NCBI RefSeq assembly: GCF_964355755.1
Contig: NC_092680.1
Coordinates: 9,837,001 to 9,901,000 of the forward strand
DNA length: 64,000 nucleotides
Source: Antedon mediterranea
Taxonomy: Eukaryota > Echinodermata > Crinoidea > Comatulida > Antedonidae
Direction: 5' to 3'
A program made the position numbers and the translations under genes. Each line of letters starts with the position of its first letter. Position 1 is the first letter of the stretch. This document shows positions 10,117-20,882 of the stretch, piece after piece. The notes beneath the pieces were generated by a model. That model was not told the DNA's origin and made no database searches. It saw nothing but the letters and a program-made list of their open reading frames with translations.

Positions 10117-12465
10117 GATGACTCTTTATTGTTAGAGCGATTGACAACAAAATGGATCAGCAATATTCATATGAAAGTCCACCATAGATGCCAAACACTT
10201 TTCATGCAAAAGGAGCAAGATGTTGAGGAGCAAGAGCATTCACCACGAAATAAACAACAAGTTTTACAATCTGTAAATGATGGCAGAGATCATGGTAAGA
10301 TATATTCATTCTTTGTACTTGATTCATACATCTAAATAAGATTCCAAGCTAAATTAATTTTAAAACGATTTTATTTCAATTTTGAATATTAGCACTAATA
10401 GGGCATAGTGTAATATAAATGTGATGGCAGCTAACTTTGTCCTAATAATATTTTCCAGGCCAGGTTTCAACTCAATTTCCATATAGTAAAAAATGTTTCA
10501 TATGCAACAAGGATCCATTTCGATGAAAGACATCCTGGTAGACATCAGATTGTACATCGAGCATCAACTATTACACTAAAGCAATCACTTTTGGGAATCG
10601 CAAGTGAAAGAAATGATAATCTGGGAATGGCTGTGAAAGGACGCTTAGAAGGCATGGCAGATCTTATAGCAGAAGAGGCTGTTTATCATAATAAATGCTA
10701 CTGCACCCTTAACAACGTTGCAGGTCGCTGTAATGTAAGTTGTATTTATACAGTAGACATACACTATGTTCTTGAAGTTTAATTGTTAAATGTCACAGTA
10801 TATGAAATTTATTCAAATCTTCATTTTTACAAAGATGCATTTAACCATTTTGTCAAGGCTTATTATTTATAAATTAGGTCTTTCTTTCCCTTTTCTATTA
10901 AATTCACCTTTTATTTAAAATATTCAATAAATATGCAGATTGTTGTTTCCTTAAAATTATGTCAAATAAACAAAAATCTTGAACATTTTGTTTGTTTTTC
11001 AGAAACCAGGCAGACCTGTAGATGCTTGCAAGGAAAATGCCTTCTATCAGCTGTGTGGATGGCTTGACAGTGAAATGGAGAGTGGAGTGTATACAGTAAG
11101 TCAATTATATGACCAGATGAAGATAATAGCAGGCGATGACACTTCAGTGTACCATGAGAGATACTTATAAGAAGCACTTAAAAGATACTATGGTGATAGT
11201 ATAACTAACCAAGAGCGCAGGAAGGATGTTGTCTGCTTTAGAAGCTGTACAGCACGTATCATCCAAGACTACCATGAAATGCAAACTGATGATGAAGAGG
11301 CAAAGAAAAGAGCCATCATCAAAACTGCAGCTTCACTCATTATCAACGACATCAAGTGTCTCAATTTCAGCAAAGAGGACTTTCCATCACTAAAAGAAAT
11401 GACATCAAAACAAGAATCTCTTGAACTGATGTTGACATCCTTAATGCCTCGTTCATCTGTTAGGCGAAATGTTGCGGGGCAGAATATTATATCTTCACAA
11501 CACCCAAGATCATCTAAGATGCCTTTTCAGCTTGGCATGAGTTTGTACCTTGATCACAAGTTTGGTTCAGATAAGCTGATTGATGTCATGCACAGGCTTG
11601 GCGTTTGTGAAAGTCAAAAAGAGACAGTAGACTACAAGTATACGTATATTGACTCTACTAATACCACAAATGCAGCATCAATGGCCGTCCTTGAGAAGCA
11701 GGTCGAACAACACATTGGAGACAACATAGATCACAATCTGATCTCATTAGATGGTCAGCTCGGTTTTCACGCAATGGGTCAGATCAAAGTAACAACTCCT
11801 GAAAACTCCAATCAACTTGAAGTCGGAAGTTACAAAGAAAGCCAATCGTGAAGAGTGAAACTCTGTCAAATATTGAAGGCCTGCATTATTATGTTCCACA
11901 ACGAACAAACGCCCTAATGGAGACGAAACTCATAAAGTATGAATACCTTCATCACAAAGTACCAAAGAGATCCATCCCAACAGATAATTTAGTCAATAGA
12001 AGACATATTCAAATTTGAGTTGACCCCTTTCCCAACATCTCTTTTCACAATGGACCGCATGATGAGGAAACCAAAAAAACATGAATTTGGCCAGATGCTA
12101 AAGAAGAAAGCTACAAAGCTCTATGTAGACATGAACAGCAAGGTGCACGTGGTTGATGGAGGATGGCTTCTTCATCAGGTAAAATGGGCCAGCGGAGCAA
12201 CTGTCAAGGCTATAGTTGATTCTTATGTCAGGTATGTTGACAACAAATTCAAGAGTGCTACCGTCGTGGTTGATGGCTATGGGGAAGAATCATCAATGAA
12301 AGACCATTGAGCATATACGCCGGATGGCTGGAAAGAAGGTTTCTTTGGACTTGAGTGTCACACTGGACCCGACTGTGTCATGTGATAGAGAGGTATTCCT
12401 GGCAAATGAGAAGAATAAAGGAGCCTTAATCACGATGATATCTACAGAGATTGTCAAATTTAGTT
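10117..12465 (+). pseudogene. Uncharacterised invertebrate multi-exon gene, degenerate
   Basis: Continuation of the gene cut at 5788. Coding pieces joined by clear introns: exon to 10294 (HG|GTAAGA), exon 10459-10734 (TTTTCCAG acceptor, GTAAGT donor) with KKCFICNKDPF and RLEGMADLIAEEAVYHNKCY, exon from 11003 (TTTGTTTTTCAG acceptor) with KPGRPVDACKENAFYQLCGW. Later come VVCFRSCTARIIQDYHE, DNIDHNLISLDGQLGFHAMG and KVHVVDGGWLLHQVKW. I recall similar proteins as large uncharacterised families in cnidarians, molluscs and other invertebrates; their function is unknown to me. Frameshifts (about 10530, 11170, 11850, 12300) and stops make this copy dead. It ends near 12465 after FLANEKNKGALITMIS. Confidence 0.6.
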
Positions 12466-12961
12466 TGACCCACTTATTCTGTGCGTTTTGACACCATGTA
12501 CGCCTCAAGTTAATGTTTTGGGGATTTTTGTTAATTACAAAAAAAACAATCACTAATAATCGCATGTTCATGATAGAATAAATACTTTTTTTTCTGCATA
12601 CTTTAACATCAATATACAATATACAGAGGGGGGTTTTCTTGACACCAAGTATTATGCGAGCGCAGCGAGCAACTGTAGGCTGGGGGCCAGGGGGCCGGCA
12701 AGGGCCCCCGGTCGGGGTCCAGGGGCGAAGGCCCCTGGAAGCTTTGGCTCTCAGAGCAATTTCGGTTGTTTTAATAAGCTTACAGAGACATTTTTTACCT
12801 ACTAAAATCGGAGTTATGCAGAGATCAAATTATATAGTACAGTATTATGGAAGTTAGTAGTAGGCCTACTGATCATGAAATACAGCTTTATTGTTGCAAA
12901 AAAGTATATTATATTAGGCCCTTAAATAATGTCTTATCCTATAAACATAAAAAACAAATAG
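12466..12961. repeat. Non-coding, with partial hAT-like end (12630-12765)
   Basis: A GC-rich block (GGGGGCCAGGGGGCC ... CCCCTGGAAGCTTTGG) at about 12650-12750 matches the left end of the hAT relic at 13480-13590. This is a fragment of the same transposon family. The rest shows no gene. Confidence 0.5.
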
Positions 12962-13426
12962 TACCGTATATTTCGGTGTACAAGTCGCACCTGTGTATAA
13001 GACGCACCCATAACGGAGACTGAAATATTAGTATTTTTTATGTAGTCGATGCATAAGACGCACTTATTTCTAGACCGAAATTTAAACATTTTACAATCAA
13101 AACAATGGTATTTTAATAATAAAACAACGATATTTGAGACATATTTATTAGAATCAAATGATATAATTTTGTTTGATTGCCTTTATTACATCGTAATCAG
13201 TCTCTACTTCAACTGAACGTTCAATGAAAAGGGAAATCCCCATACTGTTTCAGTTACGATGCACTGTGTGGGTAGGGCTAGCCTATGTCTATTTAAGTAA
13301 CTTTAATTTCATATTATTTAAATATATACCTTCTTATTGTGTGTATGACCATTATAAAATCAATCCAAATGATGTTCAGTTTTTTGGGCTGATAATGAAC
13401 CAGGAATATCATGTTGGGTAGGCCTA

Positions 13427-14753
13427 CAGGGGCGCAGCCAGCAAAGAATTAAAGGGGGGGGTCAACCAATATGTGAGTATTTTGCGAGGGAAGCAAGCAA
13501 CCATGGGCTGGGGGCCAGGGGGCCGCCAAGGGCCCCCGGTTGGGGTCCAGGGGGCGAAGCCCCCTGGAAGCTTTGGCGGTCTAGGGCAATCTAGATCATT
13601 TGAATCGGTTTATGCACACACAAATATGACAATGTTAACACTAATAAACTGAAACAAAGAAAACAAAAAACAACTCTCATTTTCATTACAGAACATTTTT
13701 ATATTCCAGGCTGCCACAGACAAACACTTTTTTTCTTGCTTGTTTGTTGATTTGTGTAGAGAGGCTGTAAACTCAGAGGAGGAATTATTTGAATTCCTCC
13801 CTTTTCACCAATACAAAAGTTGCATGAAATGAACGTAGAGATGCAAAAGTTTGAAAAAAGAAATTAGAATGATAGCATGGAGGGAGTGATGTTATTAAAT
13901 GAGAACCGTAAGGTTGGAGTTCATACACTGTGCAAGTCCAAGAAGCTATCTTGGCTCCGTGTGTATGTGAGACGCTTATCATACCCAGTACATACAATAT
14001 TTTGTTTAAAAATATACCTATTTTGTTCGAATGTATAGTATAGGTGATAGCTTATACATAATTGTAATAACTAACTTCTAAATTATTATCATACATTTTA
14101 CGTTAGTTACTATAACGGCGCTCTTGACATCGCGTGATGCATCTTTAAACATAAGTTTGGAACATTCTTCTTGGCTTGGAGACAGAATTCGCGAATGACA
14201 TTCTCTGTATTAATGTTCATGTTAAAGTGTATTTTCATGAGGCACAGTCCCGAAAGCTGCTCATAAGACATGTGATTTCCCAAACAGGTTTTCGTTCTCC
14301 ATAAAGTCGAAAAACTCCACTCAGCTTCAGCAGACGTTACGGGCATAGGCCTACGCGATTAGAAGAAGTGCACGCACATTCGGGAACACATTTGGATCCG
14401 CTAATTTTACACAGTCGCTTCCATCACTGAAGCTCGGAATGAAGATGTTCGTGTCTTGGCAGATCATCGTACCAAATTCAAGTTCCTTGAAGACTTCTTC
14501 AACATTACACTTCACTATAGACTCGGGTGCTACGCCAAATATTTTAAAGCATGGCCTGTTATCGGCAGAAAAACGGGTTTTTAACTCGGTTTGTAATCAA
14601 GAAGTTGATTTGGTAATACTGCTCGGTAGTAATCTTCCACAGTATCTCCAGGATGATTTGATCTGTATTGTTGTCTCATGTTTTTATTTATTTTTTCTAA
14701 AAAAAAGGGGGGGTCAGGACCCCCGTGACCCCCCCCCACTGGCTGCGCCCCTG
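13427..14753 (-). mobile_element. hAT-type transposon relic
   Basis: Terminal inverted repeats CAGGGGCGCAGCCAG (13427-13441) and CTGGCTGCGCCCCTG (14739-14753) enclose a decayed hAT transposase on the minus strand. The flanks GGCCTACA and GGCCTATA suggest an imperfect 8-bp duplication, though exact edges are ambiguous. It lies inside the TA-flanked element 12964-15393, so it inserted later. Confidence 0.7.
14110..14680 (-). pseudogene. hAT transposase C-terminal (dimerisation) region
   Basis: On the minus strand, the frame 14346-14110 reads MPVTSAEAEWSFSTLWRTKT then HMSYEQLSGLCLMKIHFN. This is the hallmark hAT C-terminal dimerisation domain (usual form PVTSAEAERSFSTLRRIKT). Upstream, out of frame, DPNVFPNVRALLLIA and EQYYQINFL continue the match. 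Stops and frameshifts are present and the catalytic N-terminal part is missing. The element is dead. Confidence 0.75.
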
Positions 14754-15395
14754 GCCTATATGAAAATCTTTCTTATTCCATGCATGCATTACAGCAATAT
14801 GAGGAGAGGAGAGCACTAACCATGTGCTCCTTGCCTGGTAGCCAGCACTGTTGGCCATATACACTATGAGATTAGGGGAAGCTACTTAACACAATAACAA
14901 CACACTCTTTTAGATATCGCTTGACATACGAACTATTTCCTACATGATTATAAAATTATGTGATTGTTGACATAGAGATGTAATAAAAATAAACCACCGT
15001 GATCAAGGGAAATAGTTATTGTGTAATTAAAATGTGACACCACCGTAAAATTAATGGACTCTTCCATAAATGTGTTGCGCTGTGATGCTGCTAGAAAGAA
15101 TACACACCCGCGAGTTTAGAGAGTACTACTAGGCCTGGGTAGTAGAATATCTAATGCGTACTGTAATATTAATTAATACAGTCGAGGATGACAATTTACC
15201 TTAACTAAAAATTCAATAAACTTGTTACCACACTGTGGTTAGACAGGAGTGAGTAACTAGCTAGGCCTACATTGCAGAGTAGTACACTATTTTTAATTAG
15301 TTTAAGTATTAGTAGGTAATTAAATTAATTAGGGTAACATTTAGAGGTCAAATTTGCGTGTCAAAAGTGCGTCTTATACACCGAAATATACGGTA

Positions 15396-16077
15396 GGCCT
15401 ACGTACACGTACCAATTTAACTCAGCACCATTTTTATTCAAGTTTACACAGTGAAATTCTTTGGTTTAATGAAAAATATTTCCAGGAAAAAAATAAAAAT
15501 CCCCAAAAAGATTGAACTGAACTGAACGTGATCTTGTGCGTTCCGAAAAGCCCGGCCGAAGCACGCGATTGGTCAGTCCATTTTTCCCGTCATATTTATA
15601 ACCATCATCTCTCAACAATCTCTCGATCTCACGCTCAGCAGTGACTTTGACATCGGACAATCTGTATATTCGATCGATTTAAACATAGTCAATAGAAATA
15701 AAATGACCAAAAAATCTGCTATAATTGATAATTAATTGCACGATTTTGGAAGTGGGGCCTTTGTTTTTCAAGGGGGGTTCGCTGGTAAAAGGGGGGTTTG
15801 CCCGAACCCCAAAAAACCCCCCTGGCTACAGGCCTGGTCAATGAACTTTGACCTCCGATAAAAAATTTTCCCCAGCCCCTATCTTCCCTTCTTTATTTTT
15901 GGTAGTTGTCCATACCCATACCTACCAAAATCAGTTGAAATTTGCTTCTTTTAAATTTTTTCACAGATAAACCTTTAGTTAGGGATACTAATAAGCGAGC
16001 AGCGATTTTTGTAAGAAATATTTCTTGTTTATAATTATAATTTAAACTAGATTTAATTCGTCACTATGACGAATTAT
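15396..16077. other. FOCAD intron with solo hAT-like terminus
   Basis: At 15770-15837 a G-run block ending CCCCCCTGGCTACAGGCCTG looks like the right end of another hAT-like element; I found no partner end. A 64-codon minus frame (15466-15660) is not recognised. Otherwise no gene. Confidence 0.35.
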
Positions 16078-17532
16078 AGGTTATATGCATTGATTTAAAT
16101 AAAGATAATTGATTTTTAAAAGATATATTGATTGATTGATTTTCTCAGAATCTTTAATTACAGTATTTATAATATATGATAGGACCTTGCTAACGCGAAC
16201 ACCATAGCCGGTATCACAATCCGATCAAAGATCCATATGCGTATAATGTCATAAACCACATTTGTTGTTACATAATAATAAAGACATAAGTTACTTTTTA
16301 TCTAGATTTCATTATAAATCATGTGTATAATCTATACACAAAGAAATAAATTTGAACAAACAATACGGATAATAAAAAAAAAAATCTTATTTCGTTTCCC
16401 AAGGTGAGACTCGATCTCGGTACCTTGAATGCCATAGACACGAGCACAGACCATCGAGCCATACACAACTGACTAAAAGTTGTAGAAAAATTCCTCTGTG
16501 TACCGTATTTACTATGCAGTAACCACTTTGGTGCAAATAGATTATTACATACCGCAATGAATTATAATTTTTTACTATTATGACATCTTTAAAAATGTAA
16601 AAAAAATGATGCACTGTCAAACTATATACTTTTAACTTTAATATATGAACTTCTTAAGAAAGAAAGTTAATGTTAAGTTTGTTATTTCGGCCTAAGAAAA
16701 TGTCATAATTTGTTTGATTGTCGAAATTATTTTTTTTAAATTTAATATGCAATTAATGAAGACTTAATCAACTTTTGTTCTCTTAATTTGATAATAAATC
16801 ATACATATGATACATACACTTCAAGAAAATGAAATAAAAAATAGGTGTTCCCCAGCATTCTGACGATATATATTAATTTTAAAAATTAGCATATTTTCAC
16901 CATTTTGTTAACTTATACGTGCGTAGCCTGTCACTTTTGACGTGCTCGTATAACGCAATTTCGAGTTGAAAAGTGAATCAAATATGATGATATTATTAAA
17001 GACTGTAAAACAGAAATCAGGAAAAAAGAGTGCGCATTAACGTTTAACGCGCAGTGCGCGTGCAAAAATCATCGCACTCATGGCAATTTTTTAAACGCCT
17101 AAAATTGCCTGAAACGTACTCTAATTTCATCGAAAATAAATTTTAACAATTTTGAACATTTTAAGCGCGCGTACTACGCAAGCGTTATATGCGCTACGCA
17201 CGTAATTGTATTGCCATATGATGAAATATTACCTGACATTTATGAGTACCAAATTTTGTTTAATTGTGATTCATGCTTGTGAAGATATGATTACAAACGT
17301 GATTTCGTTAAATCGCTCGTAGAAGACCGCGTAATGATTGATTGCGCACCGTGAAAACATAACCACATCGATTCCTGGCCATAAGGAATATACTCTGAAA
17401 AATTGACTTAGCTAGATGAAACTGATGCCAAGATAATTCACGGACAAAATAGTGCTAAGGAAAGAATAAATAAATAAATAAATAAAGATCCTGACAGAAT
17501 CAAGAGGTTATATGCATTAATGCATATAACCT
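16078..17532. mobile_element. Candidate TIR element next to FOCAD exon 3
   Basis: AGGTTATATGCATT at 16078-16091 is perfectly inverted as AATGCATATAACCT at 17519-17532. The right end is embedded in a 26-bp perfect palindrome (17506-17531). The flanks AATTAT and AATTAC suggest a short, imperfect duplication. The interior has no ORF that I recognise. It includes a CpG-containing block at 16915-17340 and a tRNA-like stretch near 16395-16465 (minus). The right end is 6 nt from the splice donor of the FOCAD exon at 17539-17640. Confidence 0.45.
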
Positions 17533-17538
17533 AATTAC

Positions 17539-17640
17539 CTTTTATCTGATGAGCTAAACAGATTTTGTATGTGATGAAATATTGTAGGCCAGGTGTTGGG
17601 ACGACTGGTGAGGCAGGTGATTAAAGGGTGCGGAGGGGAC
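17539..17640 (-). CDS. FOCAD: Focadhesin, coding exon 3
   Basis: Minus-strand exon with acceptor TATGTTTTTCAG at 17641-17652 and donor AAAAG|GTAATT at 17539. It is 102 nt, entering and leaving in phase 2, compatible with both neighbours. The peptide PHPLITCLTSRPNTWPTIFH matches the focadhesin motif I recall from human (NHPHPLITVLEHRPDCWPVF). The intron that follows is 13.2 kb and carries the nested transposons. Confidence 0.78.
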
Positions 17641-17652
17641 CTGAAAAACATA

Positions 17653-18202
17653 AATTGCATTTATTGATAATACCTGTACTGTAGTTGAGATATGGCATCA
17701 ATAGATACCACCATTTACCATTTCAACAGGGACATTATTGTTTTGTGAATTTGTGAAATATTAACAACAAAAAAACAAAATTGATTAAAATGCTCAAAAA
17801 TTGATCGAAAAATGCTTGGCAAATTTAATATTTAGGTACATATTAATTGATTGATATTTGCTTGATATTGAAATAACTAGACAAGATAAGCATTTGTTAC
17901 CAATATATACAATATATAATATTTAGAATATGTAAATATCTTTTTTTCTGCTTTGGCTGCTTTGACGATATTTGAAATAAATGAAATGAAATATATCGAT
18001 TTTCCTGACAATTAATAGGCATGGTATAGGTAAAATATGCCCATACCAATAGTGTGGGCATATTGTACCTATTTCCAACCAATTTTAGGACAATACTGTA
18101 CATACATTTTAAATTGTGGACGATATTGTGCAAACTTACATAAAAACATACAAACCACAATTGATAACTGAACTTTTCATTCAATACATAATTCACACTC
18201 AC
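17653..18202. other. FOCAD intron 2
   Basis: AT-rich intron of about 0.55 kb between coding exons 2 and 3. The minus frame 18202-17897 is a readthrough of the donor, not a gene. A hairpin with TGCCCATACCAATAGTGTGGGCA lies near 18038-18061. Confidence 0.5.
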
Positions 18203-18459
18203 CTAATCTTATATGGATTATTATATTCGGTTTTCTTGCTTACAACTGTTTTGATTTGAAGTACAAGAAGATTAACCAAAGCTTTCACAATACCAGACAC
18301 ATTGCATGCCGACGGATACACATTTAAGAAACCTCTAAAAACATCATCCATGTTCAAATGTGAACTAAGTACAAGTGAAGTAAGGGCGCTGCAACATGCA
18401 TGACTCAGATAAGATGCTTCTACCTGACACTGGTCCCAAAGTAATTCAAGTTCTGGAAG
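18203..18459 (-). CDS. FOCAD: Focadhesin, coding exon 2
   Basis: Minus-strand exon, acceptor ACTTTTCAG and donor ATTAG|GTGAGT. It is 257 nt (85 codons + 2), phase 0 in and phase 2 out. The peptide opens LPELELLWDQCQ and contains LSHACCSALTSLVL, DDVFRGFLNVYPSACNVSGI and VKALVNLLVLQ. Human focadhesin, as I recall it, has LNLLWEKCC, RTACCEGLVALV and LNGILNLIPSTRNTHGLIKA at the same place. The protein is a large helical-repeat (HEAT-like, DUF3730) factor reported at focal adhesions and as a partner of the SKI RNA-decay complex. Confidence 0.8.
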
Positions 18460-18970
18460 CTGAAAAGTAATTTACAATAATAATTACAGTAGAACCACTC
18501 CTTTGGAAAACCCCTATTAATAGGACACTTTCCCATGCTTGAAACGAGGGGCAACAATAATGTTTTACCACAATTGGTAACCCATGTTCAGGGAACACAC
18601 GTATAAGGTATAACACTTTATTTGGAGTCTATCTTATATCACTGTATTCAGTATTTATATGAAAACAAAAACCTGTTTATGGCACCTGTGTGTAATAAAG
18701 TATTTGTCTAGTACTTTACAATACACAAAGTAAAAAACAAATGTCAACTAAAAAAAAATAAATAGGAAAGTGCATATAAGATATAGAATATGTACATGGA
18801 TAACTGTCACTTGATGACTAAACCCTGATTTTTAAGGTATTGATTTGCAGGCTGCATAATAAAATATGAAATTGCACAGAAAAATACAGCATTTGTAATT
18901 ATTATATCCCCAATAGCTCTATTTGGTGGTAATTCTTTTAAATATGAAGTTTGAGTTTTAACTTTCCAAC
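18460..18970. other. FOCAD intron 1
   Basis: Intron of 0.51 kb between the first and second coding exons, AT-rich. No other feature seen. Confidence 0.5.
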
Positions 18971-19138
18971 CTTTTTTAATTGTGATTCCTGAACACCTTC
19001 AGCCTCAGCTCTTGCTAGTCCGTTTATTATTAGACATTTTATTTTTTTAATAGCCGAATTTTGCACAGCTCTGTTGTTAAAGACAAGACGTTTTTTTAAA
19101 TCTTCACTCATATCAATCATTTAGGTTGTATTGAGCAA
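18971..19138 (-). CDS. FOCAD: Focadhesin, first coding exon
   Basis: Minus-strand exon bounded by acceptor TTTTGTTTTCAG (19139 upward) and donor AAAAAG|GTTGGA at 18971, a weak but usable GT. Coding starts at ATG 19120; a second in-frame ATG at 19111 gives MSEDLKKRLVF, closest to human MSDDIRKRFEF, so it may be the true start. The exon ends in phase 0, matching exon 2. An untranslated 5' exon must lie further up, probably before 20300. The four exons together cover about the first 200 residues of a protein that is about 1800 residues in human. The remaining exons are outside the window. Confidence 0.75.
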
Positions 19139-19437
19139 CTGAAAACAAAATAATAGTAAACAATTGTTTGTATTCTACTTTGATTCATTTATATCATTTA
19201 TGCCACATATTAGAAAACTAAAAGTAAACTAAAAATACTAATTTTACATCCATGCTTGCCTGTGCATACAGCAAACTTTCAAAGTACAAGGACCTCATTA
19301 ATATAATAATATACAGTAGGCTTAAATAAACATTCATCCCTTATTTTATACGTAACAAATATTGACCAGAATGACGCTCCATACCGAATACCAGACTATC
19401 GGGCCTAACACATGAGAGACAATCGGGCCAACACATG

Positions 19438-19490
19438 AGACGATCAGGTCCACATTTTCTGGGCCCAATCGTCCGTGGTCCTGATCGTCT
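19438..19490. repeat. Imperfect hairpin
   Basis: AGACGATCAGGTCCAC is followed 21 nt later by GTGGTCCTGATCGTCT, its near-perfect inverted copy. It may be a small MITE remnant. Confidence 0.5.
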
Positions 19491-19630
19491 GTTCCCCACC
19501 GTCCGCATCATATGTCAAATTTACAGTACAGTGTTTAATATTTTTTTTATTGTTTCAGAAACTGAATTACAACAATCGTTATTCTAAATAATTTAAGGGG
19601 TGGGTACGAAACTGCATTAGCGCCCAAGAG

Positions 19631-20562
19631 TTGGTAGACTTGCCCCAAGTCTGTATTATCTTTTTTTTTTAATTTATTTGTTTTTATTTCGACCGCGATT
19701 TTTGTCTGAAAATACAGACTTGTGAAACATGTATAGAAATCGATTTGCAGACCGCAAACATCCGATAAGAATGACGTAGGTTATCATACCGTATTTGGCT
19801 ATATGGGGCGGGCGGTATGTAAATATGGATTTCGAATCAACCAATGATCATTTTGTTTCAAAATGAAAAGGATCGAGACGTACGTACAGTGCTGAATGTA
19901 CGATCGAGACTGTTGAAATATAAAATCGTAATGCCAAGTTGTTTTGTTTATTAATTGTTTAGTCCTTGGCCTAGGCCACTTTCGTAGGTCCCACTCAACT
20001 CGCACGCATGACCTGCAAAATAAAACGCCAATAAAGTAGCCCTACATACCACCACCGGCACACAACAGGGCTACACCACCACACAGAACAGGACAGGGTC
20101 TGGGTGGGAATTAAATCAAAATTATCTCCGCGTAATAAATGATCCATTCAATGTTTGATTTGCGGAGAAGCTAGCCTATCATATCAAGACGAGTTTTCAT
20201 GTTCTTGGGAAAAAATCCCATCAAATGTTTACCAGACTACTAGGCATAGAAAATAATTTCTAGCCTTCAGAAACTTTCATAAATGTACCCAAGTACACAT
20301 TGTCTAAACGTAACATAGCGCATGCGCATCATCTTAGTTGTTGAGTCTTTGAAATTCTGAAATATGAATATTAAAACGGTGTACGAGTGAGTAGCCAATC
20401 ACATGCAGCTGAAACTAGTCAACCGGATAATCGTATGCACCAAGAATTCTTGGTGTCAAACCACGTGACTTGTGCGTGTTTCCCCAGACGGAGTATCCAA
20501 AATCAAGTAGTATATGTATGAAACGCCATATGTGCCAAAATATTTTTCTTTTTACTAATATT
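19631..20562. repeat. Dispersed repeat, long form
   Basis: It starts AGACTTGCCCCAAGTCTGTA and ends around GTATGAAACGCCATATGTGC ... ACTAATATTAA. The two ends recur joined together at 59247-59390, which lacks the roughly 0.8 kb in between. This indicates a mobile or duplicated sequence with an internal-deletion derivative. Confidence 0.45.
20318..20327. promoter_or_regulatory. NRF1-type motif, candidate FOCAD promoter
   Basis: GCGCATGCGC is the palindromic core bound by NRF1 and marks many housekeeping promoters. It lies 1.2 kb upstream of the FOCAD start codon, where the missing 5' exon is expected. Confidence 0.4.
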
Positions 20563-20882
20563 AAGACAAAACTCCGTCTGGAACCCAGACTAAAGAGTTG
20601 GTTACTAAACTAGGCCTATACTGTTACTGAATTTATCATGGTACGGTATGTGTGTGCAGAGAGTAGGGGTAGAGATAGCAAAATAGACAGACACCACCAC
20701 AGACTGTAGAACACAGGTTTCTACAACGCTGCTGAAGATGTGTGTGTGTGTGTGTCCTATTAAACACCACCAGATATGATGGTAACAGTGCATTTCGGCC
20801 GCCAATCATTTCGGGCGCCGGTTATGGAACGAACTAAATTCATGAAACTCCAAAAATAACATGGCATTTCGGCCGCTATGTA

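Larger units (their letters stand above)
12964..15393. mobile_element. TIR transposon with TA target, nested hAT inside
   Basis: The termini are inverted: CCGTATATTTCGGTGTA at 12964-12980, and the reverse complement TACACCGAAATATACGG at 15377-15393. TA dinucleotides flank both ends (12962-12963, 15394-15395), as for Tc1/mariner/pogo-type elements. The TIR continues with a TAAGACGCAC-like sequence at both ends. I recognise no transposase of its own; part of its length is the nested hAT relic at 13427-14753. Confidence 0.6.
19139..20790. other. FOCAD upstream region
   Basis: No coding gene. It contains a strong imperfect hairpin (19438-19453 with 19475-19490, 15 of 16 paired), a dispersed repeat shared with 59247-59390, an NRF1-like motif at 20318, a CCAGACGGAGT inverted pair near 20483 and 20572, and a TG run at 20739-20754. 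Confidence 0.45.

Noticed and set aside
16395-16465. tRNA-like stretch on the minus strand (TGGCTCGATGGTCTGTG ... GATCGAGTCTC)
   Set aside because: A- and B-box resemblance only; no acceptor pairing, so not called as tRNA. It may be a SINE head within the TIR element.
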